Assembly (NCBI RefSeq): GCF_051014445.1
Contig: NW_027488370.1
Span: forward strand, 4,836,001 to 4,900,000
DNA: 64,000 nucleotides
Origin: Colletes latitarsis
Taxonomy: Eukaryota > Arthropoda > Insecta > Hymenoptera > Colletidae
Reading direction: 5' to 3'
Part shown: piece by piece, positions 38,291 through 46,645 of the stretch
Position numbering within the stretch: the first letter of the stretch is position 1
Layout of the letters: each line of letters starts with the position of its first letter
Program-made: the position numbers and the translations under genes
Notes under the pieces: generated by a model
What the model saw: the letters and a program-made list of their open reading frames with translations, nothing else
Told to the model about the DNA's origin: nothing
Database searches by the model: none

Positions 38291-39102
38291 CGGTTATTTC
38301 TCGGTTAGGTCTATGATTTGTCCTCATCTGTCATGTACCTTCGCATTTTTCGCATACTTGTTGGCCAGATACTGGCCTTCTTCTAGGCCGTGTCAGGTAG
38401 TAATTTGGTACCACACGGAAACAGTCAATAAAAGCTGGTTGCTATTAGTATTTTAGAGGATAACGCTGGTTATGTCTGGGTTAGTTCTGGTATTTGCAAT
38501 CATCTGGCTCGTTCCTTCGCATTTTCGCCTAATTGTTGGCAAGATCCTGGGCTTTTTCGGGTTTGGATCACGTAGTAATGCGGTACCACACTGTAACAGT
38601 CAATTAAACCTAGTTGCGATTAATATTTTAGAGGATAACGCCGGCTATTTCTCGGTTAGGTCTATGATTTGTCCTCATCTGTCATGTACCTTCGCATTTT
38701 TCGCATACTTGTTGGCCAGATACTGGCCTTCTTCTAGGCCGTGTCAGGTAGTAATTTGGTACCACACGGAAACAGTCAATAAAAGCTGGTTGCTATTAGT
38801 ATTTTAGAGGATAACGCTGGTTATGTCTGGGTTAGTTCTGGTATTTGCAATCATCTGGCTCGTTCCTTCGCATTTTCGCCTAATTGTTGGCAAGATCCTG
38901 GGCTTTTTCGGGTTTGGATCACGTAGTAATGCGGTACCACACTGTAACAGTCAATTAAACCTAGTTGCGATTAATATTTTAGAGGATAACGCCGGCTATT
39001 TCTCGGTTAGGTCTATGATTTGTCCTCATCTGTCATGTACCTTCGCATTTTTCGCATACTTGTTGGCCAGATACTGGCCTTCTTCTAGGCCGTGTCAGGT
39101 AG
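38290..39102. repeat. 351-bp dimer tandem repeat, 2.3 copies
   Basis: Two unlike monomers form a unit repeated at 351 bp (38,472 with 38,823), and the first monomer returns a third time at 38,998-39,102. The unit is 351 rather than 352 bp because one monomer has GCATTTTCGCCTAATTG, one T short. The other monomer has the private run ACTGGCCTTCTTCTAGGCC and GTGTCAGGTAGTAA. The copies are almost identical, differing for example at GCCGGTTATTTC against GCCGGCTATTTC. Confidence 0.92.
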
Positions 39103-42100
39103 TAATGCGGTACCACACCGAAACAGTCAATTAAACCTGGTTGCGATCAATATTTTAGAGGATAACGCAAGTTAGGTCTGGGATAGGTCTGGGATTTGCC
39201 CTCATCTTGCTCGTGCTTTCGTATTTTTCACATACTTGTTGGCTAGATCCTGGGCTTCTTCTGTTTTGGATCACGTAGTAATGTGGTATCACACCGAGAC
39301 AGTAAATTAAACCAGGTTGCGATTAATATTTTGGAGGATAACGCCGGTTATGTCTCGGTTAGGTCAAGGATTTGCCCTCATCTGGCCCGTACTTTCGCAT
39401 TCTTCGCATACTTGTTGGCCAGATCCAAGGCTTTTCCTGGTTTGGATCACGTAGTAATGCGATACCACACCGAAACAGTCAATTAAACCTGGTTGCGATT
39501 AACGTTTTGGAGGATAACGCCCGTTATGTCTCGGTTAGTTCTGGGATTTGCCCTCATCTTGCTCGTGCTATCGTATTTTTCGCATACCTGTTGGCCAGAT
39601 CCTGGCCTTTTTCTGGTTTTGGATCACGTAGTAATGTGGTGCCACGCTGAAACAGTCAATAAAAGCTGGTTCCGGTTAGTATTTTAGAGGATAACGCTGG
39701 TTATGTCTCGGTTAGGTCTGGGATTTGCAATCATCTGGCTCGTACCTTCGCATTTTTCGCCTACTTGTTGGCTATATCCTGCGCTTTTTCTGGTTTGGAT
39801 CACGTAGCAATGCGGTACCACACCGATGCAGTCAATTAAACATGGTTGCGATTAATATTTTAGAGGATAACGCCGGTTATGTCTGGGTTAGGTCTGGGAT
39901 TTGCCCTTATCTGGCTCGTACATTCGCATTTCTCGCATACTTGTTGGCCAGATCCCGGCCTTTTTCTGGTTTGGATCACGTAGCAATGCGGTACCACACC
40001 GAAGCAGTCAATTAAAACTGTTTGCGATTAATATTTTGGAGGATAACGCTGATTATGTCTCGGTTAGGTCTGGGATTTGCCCACATCTGGCTCGTACTTT
40101 CGCATTTTTCGCATACTTGTTGGCCAGATCCCGGCCTTTTTCCAGTTTGGACCACGTACTAATACGGTACCAGGCCGAAACAGTTAATCAAACCTGGTTG
40201 CGATGAATATTTAGGAGGATAACGCCGGTTATGTCTCGGTTAGGTCTGGGATTTGCCCTCATCTGGCTCGTACTTTCGCATTTTTCGAATACTTGTTGGC
40301 CAGATCCTGGCCTTTTTCCGGCTTGGACCACGTAGTAATGTGGTACCACACCGAAACAGTCAATAGAAGCTGGTTGCAATTAATATTTTAGAGGATAACG
40401 CCGGTTATGTCTGGGTTAGGTCTTGGATTTGCCCCCATCTGGCTCGTACTTTCGCATTTCTCGCATACTTGTTGGCCAGATCCAGGGCTCTTTCTGGTTT
40501 GTATCTCGTCGTAATGTGGTTCCACACCGAAGCAATCAATTAATCCTGGTTGCGATTAATATTTTAGAGGATAACGCAGGTTATGTCTGGGTTAGTTCTG
40601 GTGTTTGCTATCATCTGGCTCGTACCTTCGCATTTTCCGCCTACTTGATGGCCAGATCCTGGGCTATTTCTGGTTTGGATCACGTAGTAATGCGGTACCA
40701 CACCGTTGCAGTCAATTAAACCTGGTTGCGATGAACATTTTGGAGGATAACGCTGGTTATGTTTGGGTTAGTCCTGGTATTTGCAATCATCTGGCTCGTA
40801 CTTTCACATTTTTCGCATACTGGTTGGCCAGTTCCTGGGCTTTTTCTGGTTTGGATCACGTAGTCATGTGGTGCCACACTGAAGCAGTCAATAAAAGCTG
40901 CTTCCGATTAGTATTTTAGAGGATAACGCTGGTTATGTCTGGGTTAGTTCTGGTATTTGCAATCATCAGGCTCGTACCTTCGCATTTTTCGCCTACTTGT
41001 TGGCAAGATTCTGGGCTTTTTCTGGTTTGGGTCACGTAGTAATACGGTACCGCACCGTAACAGTCAATTAAACCTGGTCGCGATTAATATTTTGGAGGAT
41101 AGCGCCGGTTACGTCTGGGTTAGGTCTGGGATTTGCCCTTGTCTGGCTCGTACATTCGCATTTTTCGCATACCTGTTTGCCAGATCGTGGCCTTTTTCCG
41201 TCTTGGACCACGTAGTAATGTGGTAACACACCGAAATAGTCAATAGAAGCTGGTTGCGATTAATATGTTAGAGGATAACGCAGGTTATGTCTGGGTTAGG
41301 TCTGGTAATTGCCCACATCTAGCTCGTACTTTCTCATTTTTCGCATACTTTTTGGCGAGATCCCGGCCTTTTTCTGGTTTGGATCACGTAGTAATGTGGT
41401 GCCACACTGAAACAGTCAATAAAAGCTGGTTCCGATTAGTATTTTAGAGGATAACGCTGGTTATGTCTGGGTTAGTTCTGGTATTTGCAATCATCTGGCT
41501 CGTACCTTCGCATTTTTCGCCTACTTGTTGGCTAGATCGTGGGCTTTTTCTGGTTTGGATCACGTAGCAATGTGGTACCACACAGAAGCAGTCAATTAAA
41601 CCTGGTTGCGATTAATATTTTAGAGGATAACGCCGGTTATGTCTCGGTTAGGCCTGGGATTTGCCCTCATCTGGCTAGTACCTTAGCATTTTTCGCCAAC
41701 ATGTTGGCTAGATCCTGAGCTTCTTCTGGTTTGGATCCCGTAATTATGACGCTCCACACCGAAACAGTCAATTAAACCTGGGTCCGATTAATATTTTAGA
41801 GGATAACGCCGGTTATGTCTCGGTTAGGTCTGGGATTTGCCCTCAACTGGCTCGTACTTTCGCATTTTTCGCATACTTGTTGGCCAGATCCTGGCCTTTT
41901 TTTGGCTTGGACCAAGTCGTAATGTGGGACCATACTCAAACAGTCAATTAAACCTGGTTGCGATTAATATTTTAGAGGATAACGCCGGTTATTTCAAGGT
42001 TAGGTCTGGGATTTGCCCTCATCTGGCTCGTACTTTCGCATTTTTCGCATACTTGTTGGCCAGATCCCGGCATTTTTCTGGTTTGGATCACGTACTAATG

Positions 42101-43600
42101 CGGTACCAGACCGAAACAGTCAATTAATCCTGGTTGCGATTAATATTTTAGAGGATAACGCTGGTTATGTCTGGGTTAGGTCTGGGCTTTGCCCTCATCT
42201 GTCTCGTACTTTCGCATTTTTCGCATACTTGTTGGCCAGATCCTGGCATTTTTCTGGTCTGTATCACGTAGTATTGCGGTACCACACCGAAACAGTCAAT
42301 TAATCCTGGTTGCGATTAATATTTTAGAGGATAACGCCGGTTATGTCTCGGTTAGTTCTGGGATTTGTCCTCATCTGGCTAGTACCTTAGCATTTTTCGC
42401 CAACATGTTGGCTAGATCCTGAGCTTCATCTGGTTTGGATCCCGTAATTATGACGCTCCACACCGAAACAGTCAATTAAACCTGGGTCCGATTAATATTT
42501 TAGAGGATAACGCCGGTTATGTCTCGGTTAGGTCTGGGATTTGCCCTCATCTGGCTCGTACTTTCGCATTTTTCGCATACTTGTTGGCCAGATCCCGGCC
42601 TTTTTTTGGCTTGGACCAAGTCGTAATGTGGGACCATACTCAAACAGTCAATTAAACCTGGTTGCGATTAATATTTTAGAGGATAACGCCGGTTATTTCA
42701 AGGTTAGGTCTGGGATTTGCCCTCATCTGGCTCGTACTTTCGCATTTTTCGCATACCTTTTTGCCAGATCGTGGCCCTTTTCCGGCTTGGACCACGTAGT
42801 AATGTGGTACCGCACCGAAATAGTCAATAGAAGCTGGTTGCGAATAATATTTTACAGGATAACGCTGGTTATGTCTGGGTTAATTCTGGTATTTGCAATC
42901 ATCTGGCTCATACTTTCGCAATTTTCGCGTACTTGTTGGACAGATCTAGGGTTTTTTGTGGTTTGGATCCCGTCGTAATGTGGTTCCACACCGAAGCAGT
43001 CAATTAAACCTGGTTGCGATGAATATTTTGGAGGATAACGCTGGTTATGTTTGGGTTAGTTCTGGTATTTGCAATCATGTGGCTCGTACTTTCGCATTTT
43101 TCGCATACTTGTTGGCCAGTTCCTGGGCTTTTTCTGGTTTGGATCACGTAGTAATGTGGTTCCACACCGAAACAGTCAATAAAAGGTGGTTCCTATTAGT
43201 ATTTTAGAGGATAACGCTGGTTATGTCTGGGTTAGTTCTGGTATTTGCAATCATCTGGCTCGTACCTTCGCATTTTTCGCCTACTTGTTGGCTAGATCGT
43301 GGGCTTTTTCTGGTTTGGATCATGTAGTAATGCGGTCCCACACCGAAGCAGTCAATTAAACCTGGTTGCGATTAATATTTTAGGGGATAACGCTGGTTAT
43401 GTCTGGGTTAGTTCTGGTATTTGCAATCATCTGGATCATACTTTCAAAATTTTCGCGAACTTGTTGGTCAGATCTTGGGTTTTTTCTGGCTTGGACCACG
43501 TAGTAATTCGGTATCACACTGAAACAGTCAATTAAACCTGGTTGCAATTAATATTTTAGAGGATAACGCCGGTTATGTCCCGGTTAGGTCTGGGATTTGG
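39103..43600. repeat. Heterogeneous monomers with short duplications
   Basis: Satellite monomers without a long regular higher-order period. A 704-bp (four-monomer) repeat is visible: 41,672-42,000 matches 42,376-42,704, sharing GCATTTTTCGCCAACATG, CCCGTAATTATGACGC and GTTATTTCAAGGTTAGG. Single-monomer variants are common, for example TTAATATGTTAGAGG at 41,264. Nothing non-satellite is present. Confidence 0.7.
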
Positions 43601-45011
43601 CCTCATCTGGCACGTACTTTCGCATTTCTCGCATACTTGTTGTCCAGATCCTGGCCTTTTTCTGGCTTGGACCACGTAGTGATGTGGTACCACACCGAAA
43701 CAGTCAATTAAACCTGGTTACGATTAATATGTTAGAGGATAACGCTGGTTATGTCTGGGTTAGTTCTGGTATATGCAATCATCTCGCTCATACTTTCGCA
43801 TTTTTTGCATTCTTGTGGGCCAGATCCTGTCCTTTTTCTGGCCCGGACCACGTAGTAGTGTGGTACCACGCCGAAACAGGCAATTAAACCTGGTTGCGAT
43901 TAATATTTTACAGGATAACGCCGGTTATGTCTCGGTTAGGTCTGGTATTTGCCCTCATCTGGCTCGTACTTTCGCATTTCTCGCATACTTGTTGACCAGA
44001 TCCTGGCCTTTTCCTGGTTTAGATCACGTACTAATGCGGTACCAGACCGAAACAGTCAATTAAACCTGGGTTCGATTAATATTTTAGAGGATAACGCCGG
44101 TTATATCTCGGTTAGGTCTGGGATTTGCAATCACCTGGATCATACTTTCGCAATTTTCGCGTACTCGTTGGCCAGATCTTGGGTTTTTTGTGGTTTGGAT
44201 CCCGACGTAATGTGGTTCCACACCGAAGCAGTCAATTAAACCTGGTTGCGATGAATATTTAGGAGGATACAGCCGGTTATGTCTCGGTTAGGTCAGGGAT
44301 TTGCCCTCATCTGTCTCGTACTTTTCCATTTTTCGCATACTTGTTGGCCAGATCCTGGCATTTTTCTGGTCTGTATCACGTATTATTGCGGTACCACACC
44401 GAAACAGTCAACTAAACCTGGTTGCGATTAATATTTTAGAGGATAACGCTGGTTATGTCTGGGTTAGTTCTGGTATTTGCAATCATCTGGATCATACTTT
44501 CGCAATTTTCGCGTACTCGTTGGCCAGATCTTGGGTTTTTTGTGGTTTGGATCCCGTCGTAATGTGGTTCCACACCGAAGCAGTCAATTAAACCTGGTTG
44601 CGATGAATATTTAGGAGGATACAGCCGGTTATGTCTCGGTTAGGTCAGGGATTTGCCCTCATCTGGCTCGTACTTTCGCCTTTTTCGCATACTTGTTGGC
44701 CAGATCCTGGCCTTTTCCTGGTTTAGATCACGTACTAATGCGGTACCAGACCGAAACAGTCAATTAATCCTGGTTGCGATTAATATTTTAGAGGATAACG
44801 CCGGTTACGTCTCGGTTAGGTCAGGGATTTGCCCTCATCTGGCTCGTACTTTCGCATTTTTCGCATACTTGTTGGCCAGATCGTGGCCTTTTTCCGGCTT
44901 GGACCACGTAGTAATGTGGTACCACACCGAAACAGTCAATTAAACCTGGTTGCGATTAATATTTTAGAGGATAACGCTGGTTATGTCTGGGTTAGTTCTG
45001 GTATATGCAAT

Positions 45012-45022
45012 CATCTCGCTCA

Positions 45023-45028
<6 letters not shown>
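45012..45028. repeat. Target-site duplication, left copy
   Basis: CATCTCGCTCATACTTT directly precedes the homopolymer tract and is repeated at the other end of the insertion. The length is 15-17 bp. The first C may belong to the element's 5' end and the last Ts may belong to the poly(T). This length suits target-primed reverse transcription by a non-LTR element with an apurinic-type endonuclease. Confidence 0.9.

Positions 45029-45065
<37 letters not shown>
45026..45065 (-). other. Uninterrupted poly(A) tail (T40 on + strand)
   Basis: Forty consecutive T on the + strand, of which up to three may come from the target site. Read on the element's strand this is a pure 3' poly(A) tail. A perfect tract of this length usually decays by slippage, which suggests a young insertion, although homopolymer length is also prone to assembly error. 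Confidence 0.9.
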
Positions 45066-45066
<1 letters not shown>

Positions 45067-45091
45067 TCGTGGGGAAAATCTTCGAAAGACT

Positions 45092-45123
45092 CCCTCCCAC
45101 CTCCTTGGGGAGAGGTGGGAGGG
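45092..45123 (-). other. Retroposon hairpin 1 (3'-most)
   Basis: Perfect 12-bp stem: CCCTCCCACCTC at 45,092-45,103 pairs with GAGGTGGGAGGG at 45,112-45,123 around an 8-nt loop. It lies 26 bp from the poly(A). Confidence 0.85.
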
Positions 45124-45127
45124 GTGT

Positions 45128-45174
45128 GTGGGATTCCCCGCGCCCGTACATCGACAGGCGCGGGACCTACCCAC
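45128..45174 (-). other. Retroposon hairpin 2
   Basis: Outer stem GTGGG (45,128-45,132) with CCCAC (45,170-45,174). Inner 8-bp stem CCCGCGCC (45,137-45,144) with GGCGCGGG (45,157-45,164). The two are separated by a small internal loop. The outer stem contains the GTTTTTAGTGGGTA-type motif of the minus strand. Confidence 0.8.
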
Positions 45175-45207
45175 TAAAAACCCCACGGTGACCCTTCGGC
45201 ACGCTTT

Positions 45208-45253
45208 GGGAGGATACCGGGGATCGCTCGAAGCATTCTTCCGGTATCCTCCC
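45208..45253 (-). other. Retroposon hairpin 3
   Basis: Perfect 13-bp stem, the longest in the element: GGGAGGATACCGG at 45,208-45,220 pairs with CCGGTATCCTCCC at 45,241-45,253 around a 20-nt loop. Confidence 0.88.
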
Positions 45254-45254
45254 C

Positions 45255-45274
45255 GGGCCCGCGCTTTCGCGCCC
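45255..45274 (-). other. Retroposon hairpin 4
   Basis: Short stem GGGC (45,255-45,258) with GCCC (45,271-45,274), then GCG with CGC around a CTTT loop, with a two-base CC bulge. This is the weakest of the ten. Confidence 0.55.
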
Positions 45275-45281
45275 ATCCCCC

Positions 45282-45302
45282 GGGGGGACAGTCGGTCCCC
45301 CC
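45282..45302 (-). other. Retroposon hairpin 5
   Basis: Perfect 8-bp stem GGGGGGAC (45,282-45,289) with GTCCCCCC (45,295-45,302) and a 5-nt loop AGTCG. Confidence 0.85.
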
Positions 45303-45319
45303 AGTAGACACACTGCCTC

Positions 45320-45356
45320 ATAGCGGCGGGACGGGGCCACTCCATCCCGCCGCTAT
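45320..45356 (-). other. Retroposon hairpin 6
   Basis: Perfect 12-bp stem ATAGCGGCGGGA (45,320-45,331) with TCCCGCCGCTAT (45,345-45,356) around a 13-nt loop. Confidence 0.88.
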
Positions 45357-45361
45357 CCGTC

Positions 45362-45419
45362 ACGGGGCCGCGTTTAGTGGCGGCTGCGAGCCCCAACTCG
45401 CAACCGCCCGCGACCCCGT
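45362..45419 (-). other. Retroposon hairpin 7 (nested)
   Basis: Closing stem ACGGGG (45,362-45,367) with CCCCGT (45,414-45,419), then CGCG with CGCG. The inner arm GGCGGCTGCGAG (45,379-45,390) pairs with CTCGCAACCGCC (45,397-45,408) with a single C-A mismatch. It has a 6-nt loop. Confidence 0.8.
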
Positions 45420-45425
45420 TTCCTC

Positions 45426-45469
45426 CCCTCGGCGGCCGGGCGTTCATGGCCGCACCAGACCGCCGAGGG
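45426..45469 (-). other. Retroposon hairpin 8
   Basis: Perfect 10-bp stem CCCTCGGCGG (45,426-45,435) with CCGCCGAGGG (45,460-45,469) around a 24-nt loop. Confidence 0.85.
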
Positions 45470-45484
45470 TGCCTCCCCTTGCGA

Positions 45485-45525
45485 CGGACCGGTAGGGGGA
45501 GGCACTCCTACCCCCAACCGGTCCG
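45485..45525 (-). other. Retroposon hairpin 9
   Basis: Stem CGGACCGGT (45,485-45,493) with ACCGGTCCG (45,517-45,525), then an A-A mismatch and GGGGG with CCCCC, ending in an 11-nt loop. A competing pairing exists: GCCTCCCC (45,471-45,478) with GGGGAGGC (45,496-45,503). Confidence 0.85.
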
Positions 45526-45542
45526 ACCCGACGCCGCCTGGC

Positions 45543-45573
45543 GGGAGGAGGGTCCCCTCAGGACCGCCCTCCC
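45543..45573 (-). other. Retroposon hairpin 10 (5'-most)
   Basis: Stem GGGAGG (45,543-45,548) with CCTCCC (45,568-45,573), a 2x2 internal loop, then GGTCC (45,551-45,555) with GGACC (45,561-45,565) and a 5-nt loop. It lies 27 bp from the element's 5' end. Confidence 0.8.
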
Positions 45574-45599
45574 AGCCTAGGTCATCCGCCACGCCGAGG

Positions 45600-45616
45600 C
45601 ATCTCGCTCATACTTT
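45600..45616. repeat. Target-site duplication, right copy
   Basis: CATCTCGCTCATACTTT again, immediately followed by CGCATTTTTCGC, so the monomer resumes. The uninterrupted paralogous site at 46,128-46,144 has the sequence only once, confirming a duplication made on insertion. Confidence 0.9.
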
Positions 45617-46627
45617 CGCATTTTTCGCATTCTTGTGGGCCAGATCCTGTCCTTTTTCTGGCCCGGACCACGTAGTAATGTGGTACCACGCCGAAACAGG
45701 CAATTAAACCTGGTTGCGATTAATATTTTAGAGGATAACGCCGGTTATGTCTCTGTTAGGCCTGGTATTTGCCCTCATCTGGCTCGTACTTTCGCCTTTT
45801 TCGCATACTTGTTGGCCAGATCCTGGCCTTTTCCTGGTTTAGATCACGTACTAATGCGGTACCAGACCGAAACAGTCAATTAATCCTGGTTGCGATTAAT
45901 ATTTTAGAGGATAACGCCGGTTACGTCTCGGTTAGGTCAGGGATTTGCCCTCATCTGGCTCGTACTTTCGCATTTTTCGCATACTTGTTGGCCAGATCGT
46001 GGCCTTTTTCCGGCTTGGACCACGTAGTAATGTGGTACCACACCGAAACAGTCAATTAAACCTGGTTGCGATTAATATTTTAGAGGATAACGCTGGTTAT
46101 GTCTGGGTTAGTTCTGGTATATGCAATCATCTCGCTCATACTTTCGCATTTTTCGCATTCTTGTGGGCCAGATCCTGTCCTTTTTCTGGCCCGGACCACG
46201 TAGTAATGTGGTACCACGCCGAAACAGGCAATTAAACCTGGTTGCGATTAATATTTTAGAGGATAACGCCGGTTATGTCTCTGTTAGGCCTGGTATTTGC
46301 CCTCATCTGGCTCGTACTTTCGCATTTCTCGCATACTTGTTGGCCAGATCCTGGCCTTTTCCTGGTTTAGATCACGTACTAATGCGGTACCAGACCGAAA
46401 CAGTCAATTAATCCTGGTTGCGATTAATATTTTAGAGGATAACGCCGGTTATGTCTGGGTTATGTCTGGGATCTGCCCCCATCTGGCTCGTACTTTCGCA
46501 TTTCTCGCATACTTGTTGGCCAGATCCAGGGCTTTTTCTGGTTTGTATCCCGTCGTAATGTGGTTCCACACCGAAACAGTCAATTAATCCTGGTTGCGAT
46601 TAATATTTTAGAGGATAACGCTGGTTA

Positions 46628-46645
46628 TGTCTGGTATTTGCAATC
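46628..46645. repeat. Monomer with 11-bp internal deletion
   Basis: Here GTTATGTCTGGTATTTGC replaces the usual longer form with GTCTGGGTTAGTTCTGG. Eleven bases are lost between two TCTGG direct repeats. The same deletion is present at about 50,660-50,680, 4,036 bp away, in matching flanks, so both derive from one event. Confidence 0.85.

Larger units (their letters stand above)
1..45028. repeat. 176-bp satellite array, left part
   Basis: This is a continuous head-to-tail tandem array of a monomer of about 176 bp. Every monomer shows the same ordered blocks: GGTTGCGATTAATATTTTAG, then GGATAACGCCGGTTATG, then TTTGCCCTCATCTGGCTCGT, then TTTCGCATTTTTCGCATAC, then TTGTTGGCCAGATCCTGG, then TTTGGATCACGTAGTAATG, then GGTACCACACCGAAACAGTC. 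Monomers differ by scattered substitutions and 1-bp indels, and many variants are shared between distant copies. All copies have the same orientation and no inversion was seen. Satellite arrays of this size are typical of heterochromatin; that location is inference. The array is not recognised as a named family. Confidence 0.97.
45029..45600 (-). mobile_element. GC-rich hairpin-chain retroposon (SINE-like or truncated non-LTR tail)
   Basis: A single foreign insertion of about 572 bp, read on the minus strand: its 5' end is near 45,600 and its 3' poly(A) lies at 45,065-45,029. It is bounded by a 15-17 bp target-site duplication, so it was inserted by target-primed reverse transcription supplied in trans or by a parent element. 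Its body is very GC-rich, unlike the satellite. It is organised as ten successive hairpins with little sequence between them. No reverse transcriptase, endonuclease or tRNA-like head is visible. Near the 3' end the minus strand has GGGGTTTTTAGTGGGTAGG followed by a stem closed by GTGGG/CCCAC and then ATTCCCACA. From memory this resembles 3' tails of some insect R1-type elements, but I cannot verify that. It is either a structured SINE or a 5'-truncated LINE 3' region. Only one copy lies in the window. Confidence 0.85.
44653..46128. repeat. 528-bp trimer duplication, first copy interrupted
   Basis: Sequence 44,681-45,028 is repeated at 45,797-46,144 with an offset of 1,116 bp, which is 528 bp (three monomers) plus the 588 bp added by the insertion. 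The piece after the insertion, 45,601-45,790, matches 46,129-46,318 at exactly 528 bp. The underlying structure is thus a 528-bp tandem duplication whose first copy was later split. The compared segments look identical. Confidence 0.9.

Noticed and set aside
44829..45119. Regular open frames of about 96 codons repeated every 176 bp throughout the array
   Set aside because: They begin at TTG within TTTGCCCTCATC, not ATG, span 1.6 monomers in two different frames of the same DNA and overlap each other. They are a by-product of the repeat sequence.
45255..45274. Hairpin-plus-T-tract as a bacterial intrinsic terminator
   Set aside because: The context is a eukaryotic retroposon with poly(A) and target-site duplication; there is no gene to terminate.
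44992..45447. Minus-strand 151-codon frame in the retroposon
   Set aside because: It runs through the poly(A) as poly-lysine into satellite sequence, lies over hairpin arms, and shows no domain I recognise.
45560..45600. Possible RNA polymerase III A box (TGGCGGATGACC) near the element's 5' end
   Set aside because: It only loosely fits the A box, and no convincing B box (GGTTCGANTCC) follows; GGTTGCGAGTT on the minus strand is too weak.
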